Positions 40,678 through 49,523 of a stretch of DNA of 64,000 nt are shown here, piece by piece (the stretch's first letter is position 1; each line of letters opens with the position of its first letter). The notes below the pieces were generated by a model. It saw only the letters and a list, made by a program, of their open reading frames with translations. It was not told where the DNA came from and made no database searches. Position numbers and translations under genes: made by a program. Origin of the DNA: an uncultured Lachnospiraceae bacterium (GTDB lineage Bacteria; Bacillota; Clostridia; Lachnospirales; Lachnospiraceae); contig URUY01000017.1 of the NCBI GenBank assembly GCA_900551115.1, positions 1-64,000 on the forward strand, given 5' to 3'.

Positions 40678-42128
40678 TGAATATCATGAGTAAGATAAAA
40701 GGATGGTGGAAGAGCATGTTTTTGAGTGAGACGGAAAAGGTATTTGGCGTTGATATCGCATCTGATACCATTATGGATTGTAAAATTGCAGAGTGGATGA
40801 ATACTTACAAGGGCAATCCTGTATGGGTAAATTCGGAGGAACGGATAAGATCAATTAAGTTTGCGAAGTCAATCTGCTCTGAGACGGCAAGGCTGACTAC
40901 ACTGGCATCCGGAATAGAGTTTGACGGCAGCGCGCGGGCAAATTGGTTAAAAGAGCAGTGCAATAAAAATGTACTTCCCCGGCTCCGTAACTGGGTAGAA
41001 TACGGATGCGCTGTCGGAACGGTGGTAATGAAGCCTACCAAGAGCGGTGTTGATTTGTTTCTTCCCGGACAGTTCTATATTGTGAACACCGGCAATGGCA
41101 GAGTGAGTGACATGGTGTTTCAGGATACCTATGAGGAGGGAAAAGACAATCACAAGAAGTATTATACAAAGTTGGAGCGTCATTCTTTTATGCATGGACA
41201 GGTGAAAAATGAAAAGGACGGCACTTACAAAGACGTTGTATTTTACCACATCCAGAATAGGGCATTTGTAAGCGCTACTGAAAAATCCATTGGAAAGGAA
41301 ATTGGCTTAGAGGGAACAAAGTGGAGCGGACTGCAGCCGGATGTCTATATCACAAAAGCGAATGACGGACAGATTAATACCATGCTTTTTGGCGTATTTA
41401 AAATGCCGATGGCAAATGATGCAGATATAAACAGCCCGTTGGGAGTATCTATTTTCTCTGACGCAATGGAAGAATTAAAAGATTTGGATATCGCCTACAG
41501 CCGCAATGCAGGGGAAATTAAGGACAGTGAGACAATAGAGCTTTTGGGTAATATGATGGTGAATAAGCCGGGAACAAAGATTTCCAAAATGGAAATGAAC
41601 CTGCCACATCATGTGCATATGGTATCCCCCAGTACAGATGATTACTACCAGGCAATCGAGAGACCGTTACATACAGATATCAGGATCCAGGGCATTAATC
41701 AGCAGCTTTCTTTTATCGGCTACAAGTGCGGATACAGTAACGGTTATTTTGTCTTTAACGAAAAAACGGGCATGGTAACAGCTACACAGGTGGAAGCAGA
41801 TGACCGCAGGACCATACAGCTTATAAAGGATACCAGAGATGCGCTGCAAAGCTGCTTAGATGATTTGTTTTATGCTATGTCAGTGTTTGCAGATATCTAC
41901 AATCTTGCACCGGTAGGACAGTATAAGGTCAGCTATGATTTTGGCGATATAGTGTATTCGTACGAAGAGGATAAGGCAAGGCATTGGCAGTACGTGCAGG
42001 CTGGTAAATTCCCGCTGTGGCGGTACTATATGAAGTTTGAAGGGTACTCTGAGGCAGAGGCTAAGGCACTTGTTTCAGAGGCACAGGATGAGAATAAGGA
42101 CACCGGATTATTTGGAAACGAGGAATAA
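40677..42128 (+). CDS. Portal protein (SPP1 gp6-like)
   Basis: This 483-residue protein starts on a TAATG overlap with the terminase gene. It contains family features SFIGYKCGYSNGYFVF, GMVTATQVEADDRRT and the helical C terminus with GYSEAEAKALVSEA. It forms the dodecameric ring for DNA entry and head-tail joining. The position between terminase and minor capsid genes is standard. Confidence 0.88.
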   Translation: MNIMSKIKGWWKSMFLSETEKVFGVDIASDTIMDCKIAEWMNTYKGNPVWVNSEERIRSIKFAKSICSETARLTTLASGIEFDGSARANWLKEQCNKNVLPRLRNWVEYGCAVGTVVMKPTKSGVDLFLPGQFYIVNTGNGRVSDMVFQDTYEEGKDNHKKYYTKLERHSFMHGQVKNEKDGTYKDVVFYHIQNRAFVSATEKSIGKEIGLEGTKWSGLQPDVYITKANDGQINTMLFGVFKMPMANDADINSPLGVSIFSDAMEELKDLDIAYSRNAGEIKDSETIELLGNMMVNKPGTKISKMEMNLPHHVHMVSPSTDDYYQAIERPLHTDIRIQGINQQLSFIGYKCGYSNGYFVFNEKTGMVTATQVEADDRRTIQLIKDTRDALQSCLDDLFYAMSVFADIYNLAPVGQYKVSYDFGDIVYSYEEDKARHWQYVQAGKFPLWRYYMKFEGYSEAEAKALVSEAQDENKDTGLFGNEE

Positions 42129-42131
42129 CGG

Positions 42132-43901
42132 ATGCTTACACCGGATTACCTGTACAACGTATCTGACAGGGCAATAGAGCTGTATGAACAACTGAATACG
42201 TTTGCTGTCCGGGACATCTGCCGCAGGCTTGTTAATGTAGACTGGCAGTTTACCGGCTCCATAGACTGGCAGCTCTATAAGCTGCAGCAGTCAGGCATGA
42301 TACTGGATGATATTGTGGCAGAGCTTGCGAAGCTTACGAGAAAGTCTGAAAAAGAGATTGCGGAGATATTTGAAGAGGCAACTTATAAGAGCCAGGCATA
42401 CGATAATGAAGTGTATAAGCAGGCAGGACTTAAGCCTGTTGATATCAGGCAAAGCCCGCAGATGCTTAATATATTACGGGCAACCTATGCGCAGACACTG
42501 GGGGAGCTTAGAAACTTTACAAAGACTACGGCCAGTGTCGGGCAGTCCCTTTTCATGGAGACAATGGATGAGGCGTATTTTAAGGTTATCAGCGGACAGC
42601 AGTCATATACGGAAGCAGTACGTCAGGCAATTAATAAGGTTGCGTCAAACGGGCTTACGGTGCATTATCCTTCCGGCCATATGGATACCATAGAAACAGC
42701 TGTGCGGCGCTGTGTGGTTACCGGTGTAGGACAGGCCACGGCGCGGGTATCCTTGCAGAATGCGCAGGAGCTGGATACCGATCTTGTACTGGTGTCTGCG
42801 CATCTGGGGGCACGTCCCTCTCATGCAGAGTGGCAGGGAAAGGTGTACTCTATCAGTGGGAACAGTAAGAAGTACCGTAAGCTGTCAGAGGCAACTGGTT
42901 ATGGCACGGTGTCCGGGCTTTGCGGTGCAAACTGCCGCCACCATTTCATGCCGTGGATTGATGGGGTGTCATCGAATCCATATGAAAACTTTAACAGCAA
43001 GGAAAACGAGGAATATTACAATAAGCAGCAGGAGCAGAGGAAAAGAGAGCGTGACATTCGTTCTACCAAGAGAGAGCTTCAGGCGCTTAAGGAATCCATA
43101 GATGCTACGGACGATGATAAGCTGAAATTTGCCCTGCAGCAGGATTATGACCGCAAGGCCGCAAAACTACGGGATAAGAATGCAGCATATAAAGAATTTT
43201 GCAGTAATGCCGGTCTTAGGACACAGCAGGAGCGGTTACAGGTAGCAGGATGGGGACAGAGCAGCTCTTCCAGTGCAAGAGAGGCTGCAAAGAGATATGA
43301 AGATTCGTTGATGAATGAAAGAAAAGCTAATAATGTATCATTTTATTACGGAACAAATACTATTTTTGAGGATAAAACTGCTCTTGAAAAGTGCAATATT
43401 GCAAAAGACATAACAGGAAAATATGTGCAAAGAGAAAGCAAATGGAAAGGAATCGTCAATATTGATGACGAGAAGTGCGCTGAAAACAATATTGTTGGAA
43501 GAAAGGTGTGGAATTGTAGTATTCTTGCAAGCAGTAAAACACAACCTAAGACCTATATCCATGAAATGCTTCATTCAAGATCAGCAAGCTATATGAAGCC
43601 ATTTACATATCTTCCATTTAGAAAAATAGAAGAAGCATCGACAGAATTCTTAGCAAGGCAAATTTGCATAAAAGAGAAAATAGCTTTCAGGTACACAAAT
43701 AGACCGGATATAGATGCCTTGGTGAAGATTAATCAAATTGTCGGAATAGAAAATAGCAATTTCCTTTTTGCGGAAAAGTTGTATAATAAAGACATTAAGC
43801 AACGATTCAACTGGTTAAAAAATAAAGTGAACAGATATTTATTATATAATGATGGAAAAAATAGAGAGGAATTGGAGAATTGTCTTAAGTTATTAAGATA
43901 G
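42132..43901 (+). CDS. Minor capsid protein fused to HExxH metallopeptidase-like domain
   Basis: This 589-residue protein has an N-terminal phage minor capsid domain (about residues 1-290, with VSAHLGARPSHAEWQGKVYS and GLCGANCRHHFMPW). A coiled, charged linker follows (about 290-395), then an AT-rich C-terminal module (about 398-589) with YIHEMLHSR, a zinc HExxH motif at 477-481, and EEASTEF (E501/E505) as a likely third ligand. The DNA turns clearly AT-rich near 43310, suggesting separate acquisition. Phage capsid proteins with variable enzymatic tails (MuF-type polymorphic toxins) are known. A tiny acidic gene follows 8 bases later and could be the immunity gene. Confidence 0.78.
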   Translation: MLTPDYLYNVSDRAIELYEQLNTFAVRDICRRLVNVDWQFTGSIDWQLYKLQQSGMILDDIVAELAKLTRKSEKEIAEIFEEATYKSQAYDNEVYKQAGLKPVDIRQSPQMLNILRATYAQTLGELRNFTKTTASVGQSLFMETMDEAYFKVISGQQSYTEAVRQAINKVASNGLTVHYPSGHMDTIETAVRRCVVTGVGQATARVSLQNAQELDTDLVLVSAHLGARPSHAEWQGKVYSISGNSKKYRKLSEATGYGTVSGLCGANCRHHFMPWIDGVSSNPYENFNSKENEEYYNKQQEQRKRERDIRSTKRELQALKESIDATDDDKLKFALQQDYDRKAAKLRDKNAAYKEFCSNAGLRTQQERLQVAGWGQSSSSSAREAAKRYEDSLMNERKANNVSFYYGTNTIFEDKTALEKCNIAKDITGKYVQRESKWKGIVNIDDEKCAENNIVGRKVWNCSILASSKTQPKTYIHEMLHSRSASYMKPFTYLPFRKIEEASTEFLARQICIKEKIAFRYTNRPDIDALVKINQIVGIENSNFLFAEKLYNKDIKQRFNWLKNKVNRYLLYNDGKNREELENCLKLLR

Positions 43902-43909
43902 AAAAGCCT

Positions 43910-44092
43910 ATGGAAGAATTAATAAAATTATTGTGTATGGAAGAATGTGAAACAAAAGAAGATTTTTTAGAGTTGAGAAAAAAGGCGTTTGAAATATTTG
44001 AACATTTATCTCCTGAGGAACAAGATCTGGTTATAGAAGATAATGTGTTTGAGCCATTGTCTACGTGTATTGCTGCTTTTGATGAAGAATAA
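43910..44092 (+). CDS. Small acidic protein, candidate immunity protein
   Basis: This 60-residue, strongly acidic, helical protein (MEELIKLLCMEECETKEDF, ending CIAAFDEE) has AT-rich composition like the metallopeptidase tail just upstream. The spacing of 8 bases implies co-translation. The small size, acidity and position fit a cognate inhibitor of the fused domain. No family is recognised. Confidence 0.5.
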   Translation: MEELIKLLCMEECETKEDFLELRKKAFEIFEHLSPEEQDLVIEDNVFEPLSTCIAAFDEE

Positions 44093-44106
44093 ATAAGTTA
44101 TACCTA

Positions 44107-44135
44107 TTGACTATTCCATTCTTACAAGTTATAAT
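44107..44135 (+). promoter_or_regulatory. Late-region promoter
   Basis: TTGACT (44107-44112), 17 bases and TATAAT (44130-44135). It precedes the KTR zinc-ribbon gene, the AGAGCC hairpin at 44309 and the tRNA. Confidence 0.7.
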
Positions 44136-44180
44136 ATAGCCAACTCGAACATATGTTGTGAAAACAAGTAGGTGTATGCA

Positions 44181-44339
44181 ATGGAAAAATCATATTGGTA
44201 TGTCTGTCCCAAGTGTGGAAAGAACCTTCTGAAATATAGGGAAGATACCAAAATAGTCAACTTTCCCGTATTTTGCAAAAGATGTAAGAAAGAAACCATC
44301 ATTACAATAGAGCCACAGAGCCGAATAGTTAATTCTTAG
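44181..44339 (+). CDS. Cysteine-rich KTR-type zinc-ribbon protein
   Basis: This 52-residue protein has WYVCPKCGKN, EDTKIVNFPVFCKRCKKET, the pattern of the cysteine_KTR family often found beside mobile elements. GTAGGTG lies upstream. The gene's last codons and stop are part of the AGAGCC hairpin. Confidence 0.75.
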   Translation: MEKSYWYVCPKCGKNLLKYREDTKIVNFPVFCKRCKKETIITIEPQSRIVNS

Positions 44340-44370
44340 AATGAAGAATGACTGTGCGGCTCTTTTTATT
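44309..44370 (+). terminator. AGAGCC leader hairpin (copy b)
   Basis: AGAGCC at 44309-44314 and AGAGCCG at 44317-44323; the second pairs with CGGCTCT (44357-44363), and an inner ATTCTT/AAGAAT stem helps. TTTTTATTTT follows. It acts as a terminator or attenuator after the KTR gene and ahead of the tRNA. Confidence 0.7.
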
Positions 44371-44426
44371 TTGCTTTTATCAGTATTTGTGCCATATACC
44401 TTTCTTAAGCCCCGGAAACGGGGTGA

Positions 44427-44498
44427 CGGAACGTAGCTCAGTTTGGCAGAGCAGCAGCTTTATGCTGTGTGTCGCAGGTTCAAATCCTGCCGTTCCGA
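44427..44498 (+). tRNA. tRNA with apparent UUA anticodon (reads UAA)
   Basis: The acceptor CGGAACG/CGTTCCG, D-arm GCTC-GAGC and T-arm GCAGG-TTCAAAT-CCTGC are perfect. The anticodon stem GCAG/CTGT (44454-44457 with 44465-44468) has one G-U pair and encloses the loop CTTTATG, which puts UUA at 44460-44462, complementary to the stop codon UAA. U rather than a purine follows the anticodon, and C44458-G44464 could pair and shrink the loop. Identity is therefore uncertain. CCA is not encoded. A CCCCG-GAAA-CGGGG hairpin (44410-44423) lies just upstream. Confidence 0.75.
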
Positions 44499-44500
44499 TT

Positions 44501-44552
44501 GGTTACGCAACCTATAATGCGAAAACGTTGGTGACTGGTTACGCACCTATAA
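44501..44552 (+). repeat. Direct repeat after the tRNA
   Basis: GGTTACGCAACCTATAA (44501-44517) recurs as GGTTACGCACCTATAA (44537-44552), differing by one base. It lies between the tRNA and the scaffold gene; the function is unknown. Confidence 0.7.
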
Positions 44553-44579
44553 ATAACCTAATAACGGGAGGAATAAAGG

Positions 44580-45167
44580 ATGAAAACAGAAGAATTACAG
44601 GCACAGGGACTTACCGAAGAACAGATTAAGTTTGTTATGGCTGAAAACGGAAAGGACCTGAAGAAGACACAGAAAGAGAATGAAACACTGACATCTGAGC
44701 GTGACAACTGGAAACAGCGTGCAGAGACCGCTGAAGGAACCTTAAAGGGTTTTGAGGGTAAGGACTTTGACGCAATCCAGAAGGAACGGGATGACTGGAA
44801 GGAAAAGGCAGAGAAAGCAAAGTCTGAGTATGAGAAACAGATTTATGACCGTGATTTTGCTGATGTACTTGCTGCCTCTATTGACGGTATCAAGTTCTCT
44901 TCCGAGTATGCGAAGAATGCAGTCATGGCAGAAATCAAAGCTGCCGGTCTGAAATTGGTGGATGGAAAAATTATCGGTCTGAATGACATGATTGACAACA
45001 TCAAGAGTAAGGATGCTTCTGCTTTTGTCACAGAGGAACAGGAAAACATGGCGGTATTCACCACTCCGGCAGGTCAGAAGCCGCAGCCCGGTGCAAAGTA
45101 TACACCGGAGCAGCTTATGAAGCTGAAAAATGCCAATCCGGGACTGGATATCAGCCAGTACATTTAA
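44580..45167 (+). CDS. Phage scaffolding protein (GP20-like)
   Basis: This 195-residue protein is a long coiled coil (about residues 25-95; LKKTQKENETLTSERDNWKQ), then a globular part with DVLAASIDGIKFSSEYAKNAV and a C-terminal tail ANPGLDISQYI that should bind the capsid protein. It guides head assembly. The gene sits directly before the major capsid gene. Confidence 0.88.
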   Translation: MKTEELQAQGLTEEQIKFVMAENGKDLKKTQKENETLTSERDNWKQRAETAEGTLKGFEGKDFDAIQKERDDWKEKAEKAKSEYEKQIYDRDFADVLAASIDGIKFSSEYAKNAVMAEIKAAGLKLVDGKIIGLNDMIDNIKSKDASAFVTEEQENMAVFTTPAGQKPQPGAKYTPEQLMKLKNANPGLDISQYI

Positions 45168-45182
45168 GGAGGATGATGATTA

Positions 45183-46265
45183 ATGTTATTTGATGCAAAA
45201 AATTTTAATGGCGAAGTATTCGGTGCATATGTGGATAAAGCGCCGAATCTGAACAGAAACGAACTGCTGAAAAGCGGCGCTATTGTGGAAAAATCACAGT
45301 ATGCGGCCATGCTGCCGGACCAGACAGGCGGCAATTATATTACAGTGCCGATTAAGGCCAGAATCGGCGGTACGGCTTCCAACTATGACGGTAATACGGA
45401 TATCGGTACAACCAGCCGTAAGACCTATACACATGGGCGTGTGGTAGTAGGACGCTCCAATGGCTGGACTGAGAAAGACTTCTCATCCGACATCACCGGC
45501 GAAGATTTTCTCCCGGCAACGGAGGAGGTTGCGGAGTATTGGGATGATGTCGACCAGGCAACTTTGTTAAAGGTATTGGAAGGTATTTTTGCCATGACAG
45601 GTGCAAAGAACCTGGAATTTGTCAACGGACATACCTACGATATTTCCGGCAATGAGACTGGAAATACCTTTGACGAAACCACGCTGAACAATGCAATCCA
45701 GCAGGCGCTTGGTGACAACAAGGGTAAGTTTAAGATGGCAATCATGCACTCTCAGGTGGCTACTAACCTTGAAAATCTGAAACTGGTGTCTTATCTGAAG
45801 TACACAGATAAGGACGGTGTGGAAAGAGATTTGACGTTGGGGTCTATCAACGGACGTTTAGTGCTGATTGATGACACCATGCCCACGGAGACAGTACCGG
45901 CGGTAGAAGAGGTAAAGGATTCCGAAGGTAAGGTTACAACCGAAGCACAGCCTGCATATGTGAAGTATACCACTTACGTGCTTGGAGAGGGTGCTATTGA
46001 GTACACAAACTGCGGCGCAAAGAAGCCTTATTCCATGTCTGAGGACGATAAGACTAACGGCGGTGAAACTACGCTGTGGAGCCGTCAGAGAAAGATTTTC
46101 TCCCCTTACGGCATTTCCTTTAAGCAGCCCAGCTTCATTTCCCCTACGGATGAGCAGCTCGCAACAGGATCCAACTGGGAGCTGGCAAACAGCAACGAAA
46201 GCGGCACTAAGGAGTACTTCCCTCACAAGGCTATTCCTATTGCCAGAATTATTACCAGAGGTTAA
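45183..46265 (+). CDS. Major capsid protein
   Basis: This 360-residue protein follows the scaffold gene by 15 bases with AAGGAGG upstream. Content is typical of siphophage capsids: NYITVPIKARIGGTASNYDG, YWDDVDQATLLKVLEGIFAM and KMAIMHSQVATNLENL. It is presumed HK97-fold from gene order. An acidic insertion (about 240-262) carries EVKDSEGKVTTEAQPA. Confidence 0.88.
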   Translation: MLFDAKNFNGEVFGAYVDKAPNLNRNELLKSGAIVEKSQYAAMLPDQTGGNYITVPIKARIGGTASNYDGNTDIGTTSRKTYTHGRVVVGRSNGWTEKDFSSDITGEDFLPATEEVAEYWDDVDQATLLKVLEGIFAMTGAKNLEFVNGHTYDISGNETGNTFDETTLNNAIQQALGDNKGKFKMAIMHSQVATNLENLKLVSYLKYTDKDGVERDLTLGSINGRLVLIDDTMPTETVPAVEEVKDSEGKVTTEAQPAYVKYTTYVLGEGAIEYTNCGAKKPYSMSEDDKTNGGETTLWSRQRKIFSPYGISFKQPSFISPTDEQLATGSNWELANSNESGTKEYFPHKAIPIARIITRG

Positions 46266-46276
46266 GGAGGACAGGG

Positions 46277-46681
46277 ATGATAACCACATACGAATTTTAC
46301 GAAGGTAAATATTATGGGGATATCATCCCTGTATCTGATTTCCCAAAGTACGAGAGCCGGGCAGAGGATGATATCCACCGTATCACCTTTGGCAGATTGA
46401 AAGGCAGTACAGAGTATGATGATGATGTACAGAAAGCAGTCTGTGCGTTGGCTGAGGTCAACTATCAGATAGACCAGGCAGTGAAGAATACAGGTGTGAA
46501 TGCGGACGGAACCGGCAAGCTGGTGAAATCTAAAAGCAGTGGAAACGAAAGCATATCCTACGATACCGGCAGTAACATGATTACGGCAGTCCTTACGGAC
46601 GTAAAGGCGCAGGAGCGGCTTAAGTATGACACTGCGGCAAGGTATCTGTCCGGCACCGGGCTTTTGTATGCGGGGGTGTGA
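46277..46681 (+). CDS. Head-tail connector protein
   Basis: This 134-residue helical protein (VSDFPKYESRAEDDIHRITF; VCALAEVNYQIDQAVKN) is in the position of the first connector (gp6-type) after the capsid gene. The assignment rests mainly on order, size and helical content. Confidence 0.65.
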   Translation: MITTYEFYEGKYYGDIIPVSDFPKYESRAEDDIHRITFGRLKGSTEYDDDVQKAVCALAEVNYQIDQAVKNTGVNADGTGKLVKSKSSGNESISYDTGSNMITAVLTDVKAQERLKYDTAARYLSGTGLLYAGV

Positions 46682-46682
46682 T

Positions 46683-47099
46683 ATGGACGTATTTTACAAG
46701 GATACCGTAACCATATATAACCGGTATGAGGATAAGGCGAGCTGTACAGAGCATTGGTATCCTACGGTGTTGCAGGATGTCCGGCTGCTTATCACAAAGG
46801 GCGCTAATGTGGCTAAAACGGGGCTTAATTCCGCAGATAGGGCAAGTATGCATATCAGCACGGAAAAGGCTCTGGAAAAGCCCTATAAAAAGCCTAAAGA
46901 GTGGTTGGAAACAGCAGATAAGAGCGGGGCATTTACATTCGGGGAATCAGATTTCTTTGTGGAAGGTGATACCAGTGCAGAGGATACCGCACAGGATGAT
47001 TTTGCAGAGTACATGAAGCGGAAGTATGATAACTGCTTTCAGGTAACCACGGTGGATGAATATACATTGATTCCACATTTGGAAGTAGGTGGTAAGTAA
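46683..47099 (+). CDS. Head-tail joining protein (DUF6751-like)
   Basis: This protein is 138 residues from the ATG at 46683, one base after the stop of the previous gene. It starts MDVFYKDTVTIYNRYED, a pattern I associate with DUF6751 head-completion proteins. It ends in a TAATG overlap with the next gene. Confidence 0.6.
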   Translation: MDVFYKDTVTIYNRYEDKASCTEHWYPTVLQDVRLLITKGANVAKTGLNSADRASMHISTEKALEKPYKKPKEWLETADKSGAFTFGESDFFVEGDTSAEDTAQDDFAEYMKRKYDNCFQVTTVDEYTLIPHLEVGGK

Positions 47100-47491
47100 T
47101 GAGCTTTCCCAGTGTAAGAGTGTTTGACGGAACGCTTGATGCCCGTATTAGTACGGACAGGTTTTCCGGCCAGTATGAGCGGGCGCAGAAGTGGCTTGAT
47201 AATCAGGTTGTTACTGACAGCAATCCTTATGTACCTTTTCAGATAGGAGATTTGCGAAACAGTGCAATCAGAGGAACTGTTCCTGGTGATGGAGAGGTGG
47301 TGTGGGACAGCCCATACGCCCGGTATCAGTATTACGGTAAGGTTATGGTAGGACCGCCGCCGAAGCAGGTGACCGATATTCCATTGCATTACTGGCATCC
47401 GGGAACGGGGGCCTACTGGTTTGAGAAAGCAAAGAGCGTGAATAAGCGAAAATGGATTGACGGAGCAAGAAGACTGGCAGGAGGCGGATAA
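47099..47491 (+). CDS. Minor capsid / tail completion protein (gp10-like)
   Basis: This 130-residue protein contains PYARYQYYGKVMVGPPPKQV and HYWHPGTGAYWFEKAKSVNK, hallmark of the phage minor capsid 2 / HK97 gp10-like group that closes the head-tail joint. It overlaps its neighbours by one base on both sides. Confidence 0.75.
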   Translation: MSFPSVRVFDGTLDARISTDRFSGQYERAQKWLDNQVVTDSNPYVPFQIGDLRNSAIRGTVPGDGEVVWDSPYARYQYYGKVMVGPPPKQVTDIPLHYWHPGTGAYWFEKAKSVNKRKWIDGARRLAGGG

Positions 47492-47949
47492 TGGCAGAGC
47501 AGAATAAAGAACCTTTGAGCGCGGCAGAGCAGACGGTAATATCTAAAGCGTTGATGATACTGATTAACCAGTTCCCCGATATGCCGAAAGGTGTTACAGC
47601 GGAATACCAGTTTATATCGGATGATGCGCCTGTAGGGGTATTTTCCATGCAGGGAGCTGTTAAAACGGAAGAATACCTGTGTATGCCGGATGAAGAAAGC
47701 TTTGACGGGCAATTCCCGTTTTTCATTCTCTACCGGTGCAGGCCAACAAGCACACCGCAGAGAATCAATAAACAGGATTTCCTTGACCGGCTTGGGGAGT
47801 GGTTGGAAAAACAGGCATATCCGCCGCTTACGGGCAACAGGACCATAACGGACATATCCCGTACAACCACAACTTTCCTTGCCGGAAGATATGAAAATGG
47901 TATGGAAGAATACCAGTGTAACTTTAATTTGACTTATGAGAAACGATAG
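47491..47949 (+). CDS. Tail terminator-type protein
   Basis: This 152-residue protein has a helical N terminus followed by beta strands (KGVTAEYQFISDDAPVGVFS; YLCMPDEESFDGQFPFFILY). It lies between the gp10-like and tail tube genes, where tail terminator proteins are usually found. The assignment is by position. Confidence 0.55.
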   Translation: MAEQNKEPLSAAEQTVISKALMILINQFPDMPKGVTAEYQFISDDAPVGVFSMQGAVKTEEYLCMPDEESFDGQFPFFILYRCRPTSTPQRINKQDFLDRLGEWLEKQAYPPLTGNRTITDISRTTTTFLAGRYENGMEEYQCNFNLTYEKR

Positions 47950-47963
47950 GAGGATGAAACCTT

Positions 47964-48440
47964 ATGAAAAGAAGTTTATTTATGGTGTTGCTTAATACAA
48001 CGCCGGGAGAGGAAGCAACCTATAACCTGATTGGGAACGGTGCTACTGAGTTATCTGTTTCCTACAATCCGCAGACAAAGACGGAGCAGTTTATCAATCA
48101 GGATTCCGCAGATACGCAGATTACCGGTTATCAGCCCAATGCGCCTGTTACGCTGCAGGCTAAGAAGGGTGAGCCGATTTTTGAATATGTCAACGCACTG
48201 CGTAAAGCGCGTGCCATCGGCGAGGATGCCGAGACGGATATTGTATCAGTGGATGCCTTTGAGGAAAAGGATACTGACGGGTCATACGCAGCTGAGAAGC
48301 AGGGGGTTACGGTACAGATTGATTCTTATGGCGGCCCTGCATCTGACCCGCTCACCATCGGCTTTACCATTAATTTTAAGGGTGATCCGGTATCTGGGAA
48401 ATTCAACCCGACAACAAAAGCATTCACGGAAGCAGTATAG
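47964..48440 (+). CDS. Major tail tube protein
   Basis: This 158-residue beta-rich protein (TELSVSYNPQTKTEQFINQD; NAPVTLQAKKGEPIFEYVNAL; LTIGFTINFKGDPVSG) has the size and pattern of Clostridia siphophage tail tube proteins and sits directly before the assembly chaperones. AGGAGG lies upstream. Confidence 0.78.
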   Translation: MKRSLFMVLLNTTPGEEATYNLIGNGATELSVSYNPQTKTEQFINQDSADTQITGYQPNAPVTLQAKKGEPIFEYVNALRKARAIGEDAETDIVSVDAFEEKDTDGSYAAEKQGVTVQIDSYGGPASDPLTIGFTINFKGDPVSGKFNPTTKAFTEAV

Positions 48441-48498
48441 AAAACATATCACAGGGGCGGTCAGGGAAAGGCCGCCCTTAGAAGAAAGGTGAGACCAC

Positions 48499-48915
48499 AT
48501 GGAAAAAATAAGAAGAAGCAGTGACAGTATTGTAAAAATTGAAGTAAACGATGATGGTGATATCATTGCCATTGATTTGTCTGACAGAGAATTTCCCAAC
48601 AGGTTTTATGCGCTGTTTGCAAACCTGCAGCACCGGGTAGAAGAGTTTGAAGGGAAAAGGGGTGAAATAGAGAACCTTTCCGTACCTGAACAGATCTGCA
48701 CGGATATAGAGATGCATAAGGCTGTCATGGTTGACATTGATAACCTTTTCGGCGCCGGTACCTGTAAAAAGGTGTTTGGGGATATCGTACCTGATGTGGC
48801 TGAGATAACCGATTTCTTTGAGCAGCTTGTGCCTATCCTGCAGAAGTACGGAAAGAAGAGACAGGACAGCATTAATCAGAAATACAGCCCTGCACGTAAG
48901 GGCGGCGCACGATGA
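48499..48915 (+). CDS. Tail assembly chaperone (DUF6673-like)
   Basis: This 138-residue protein (IAIDLSDREFPNRFYALFAN; LPEQ-type helices; ending KYGKKRQDSINQKYSPARKG) has the size and position of the first tail assembly chaperone. It ends in a 4-base ATGA overlap with the Gp15-type gene. Confidence 0.65.
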   Translation: MEKIRRSSDSIVKIEVNDDGDIIAIDLSDREFPNRFYALFANLQHRVEEFEGKRGEIENLSVPEQICTDIEMHKAVMVDIDNLFGAGTCKKVFGDIVPDVAEITDFFEQLVPILQKYGKKRQDSINQKYSPARKGGAR

Positions 48916-49460
48916 ACCCGATGCTTGACGGATACCCGGAAGATTATAACGGGTATCTGATACGCACCGATTTCCGCATCGGCATACAGATATGTCAGTG
49001 CCTTGCAGATGATGAGCTGAGCGAGTATGAGCGCATTGCAACGGCGCTGTATCTGTTGTACGGGAAAAGCATACCGGATGCCGAAACGGCGTATCACGGG
49101 CTTGCATGGTTCTTAAACGGCGGTAATTTGCCGGAGGAAAGAAACGGCGAAGAGGACGAGAAGAGTTTTGATTTTGATGTTGATGCCGGCAGGATTATTA
49201 CCGGGTTTAGAAAGGCTTACGGTATCGACCTTGAAAAAGAATCCCTGCACTGGTTTAAATTTTTGCGGATGATTGGGGACTTGGGCGAGTGTGCCTTTAC
49301 CAGTGTGATTGAGTACAGGACAAAGAAGATTACAAGCGATATGCCGGCAGAGATGCGTAAGACCTATGCAGAGCTTAGAAAGCGGTATGCGCTTAAGCAG
49401 GATTACAGCGAAGAAGAACAGAGTGCCATTGCTGATTTTTTAGCAGCACTGGCAGATTAA
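48912..49460 (+). CDS. Bacteriophage Gp15-type tail assembly protein
   Basis: This 182-residue protein starts MNPMLDGYPEDYNGYLIRTD, with LADDELSEYERIATALYLLY and LHWFKFLRMIGDL, the pattern of the phage Gp15 family. It precedes the tape measure gene and probably acts as the second tail chaperone. Confidence 0.82.
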   Translation: MNPMLDGYPEDYNGYLIRTDFRIGIQICQCLADDELSEYERIATALYLLYGKSIPDAETAYHGLAWFLNGGNLPEERNGEEDEKSFDFDVDAGRIITGFRKAYGIDLEKESLHWFKFLRMIGDLGECAFTSVIEYRTKKITSDMPAEMRKTYAELRKRYALKQDYSEEEQSAIADFLAALAD

Positions 49461-49471
49461 CACAGGACTAA

Positions 49472-49502
49472 CAGAGCCAGAGCCTAGAGCCAGAGCCTTC
49501 CT
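49472..49502 (+). promoter_or_regulatory. AGAGCC repeat leader (copy c)
   Basis: Four GAGCC words lie in 27 bases (AGAGCC at 49472 and 49485, CAGAGCC following each). Unlike the other copies there is no CGGCTC partner, only a CTTTTTG run. It lies in the short gap before the tape measure gene. Confidence 0.55.
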
Positions 49503-49523
49503 TTTTGTTTGTGAGGTGATACT

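Noticed and set aside
44348..44629. A 93-codon plus-strand frame
   Set aside because: It runs through the tRNA and the start of the scaffold gene, so it is not coding.
49472..49502. A CRISPR or short tandem repeat array in the AGAGCC stretch
   Set aside because: The repeats have no spacers of constant length and match the leader motif found elsewhere; treated as leader copy c.
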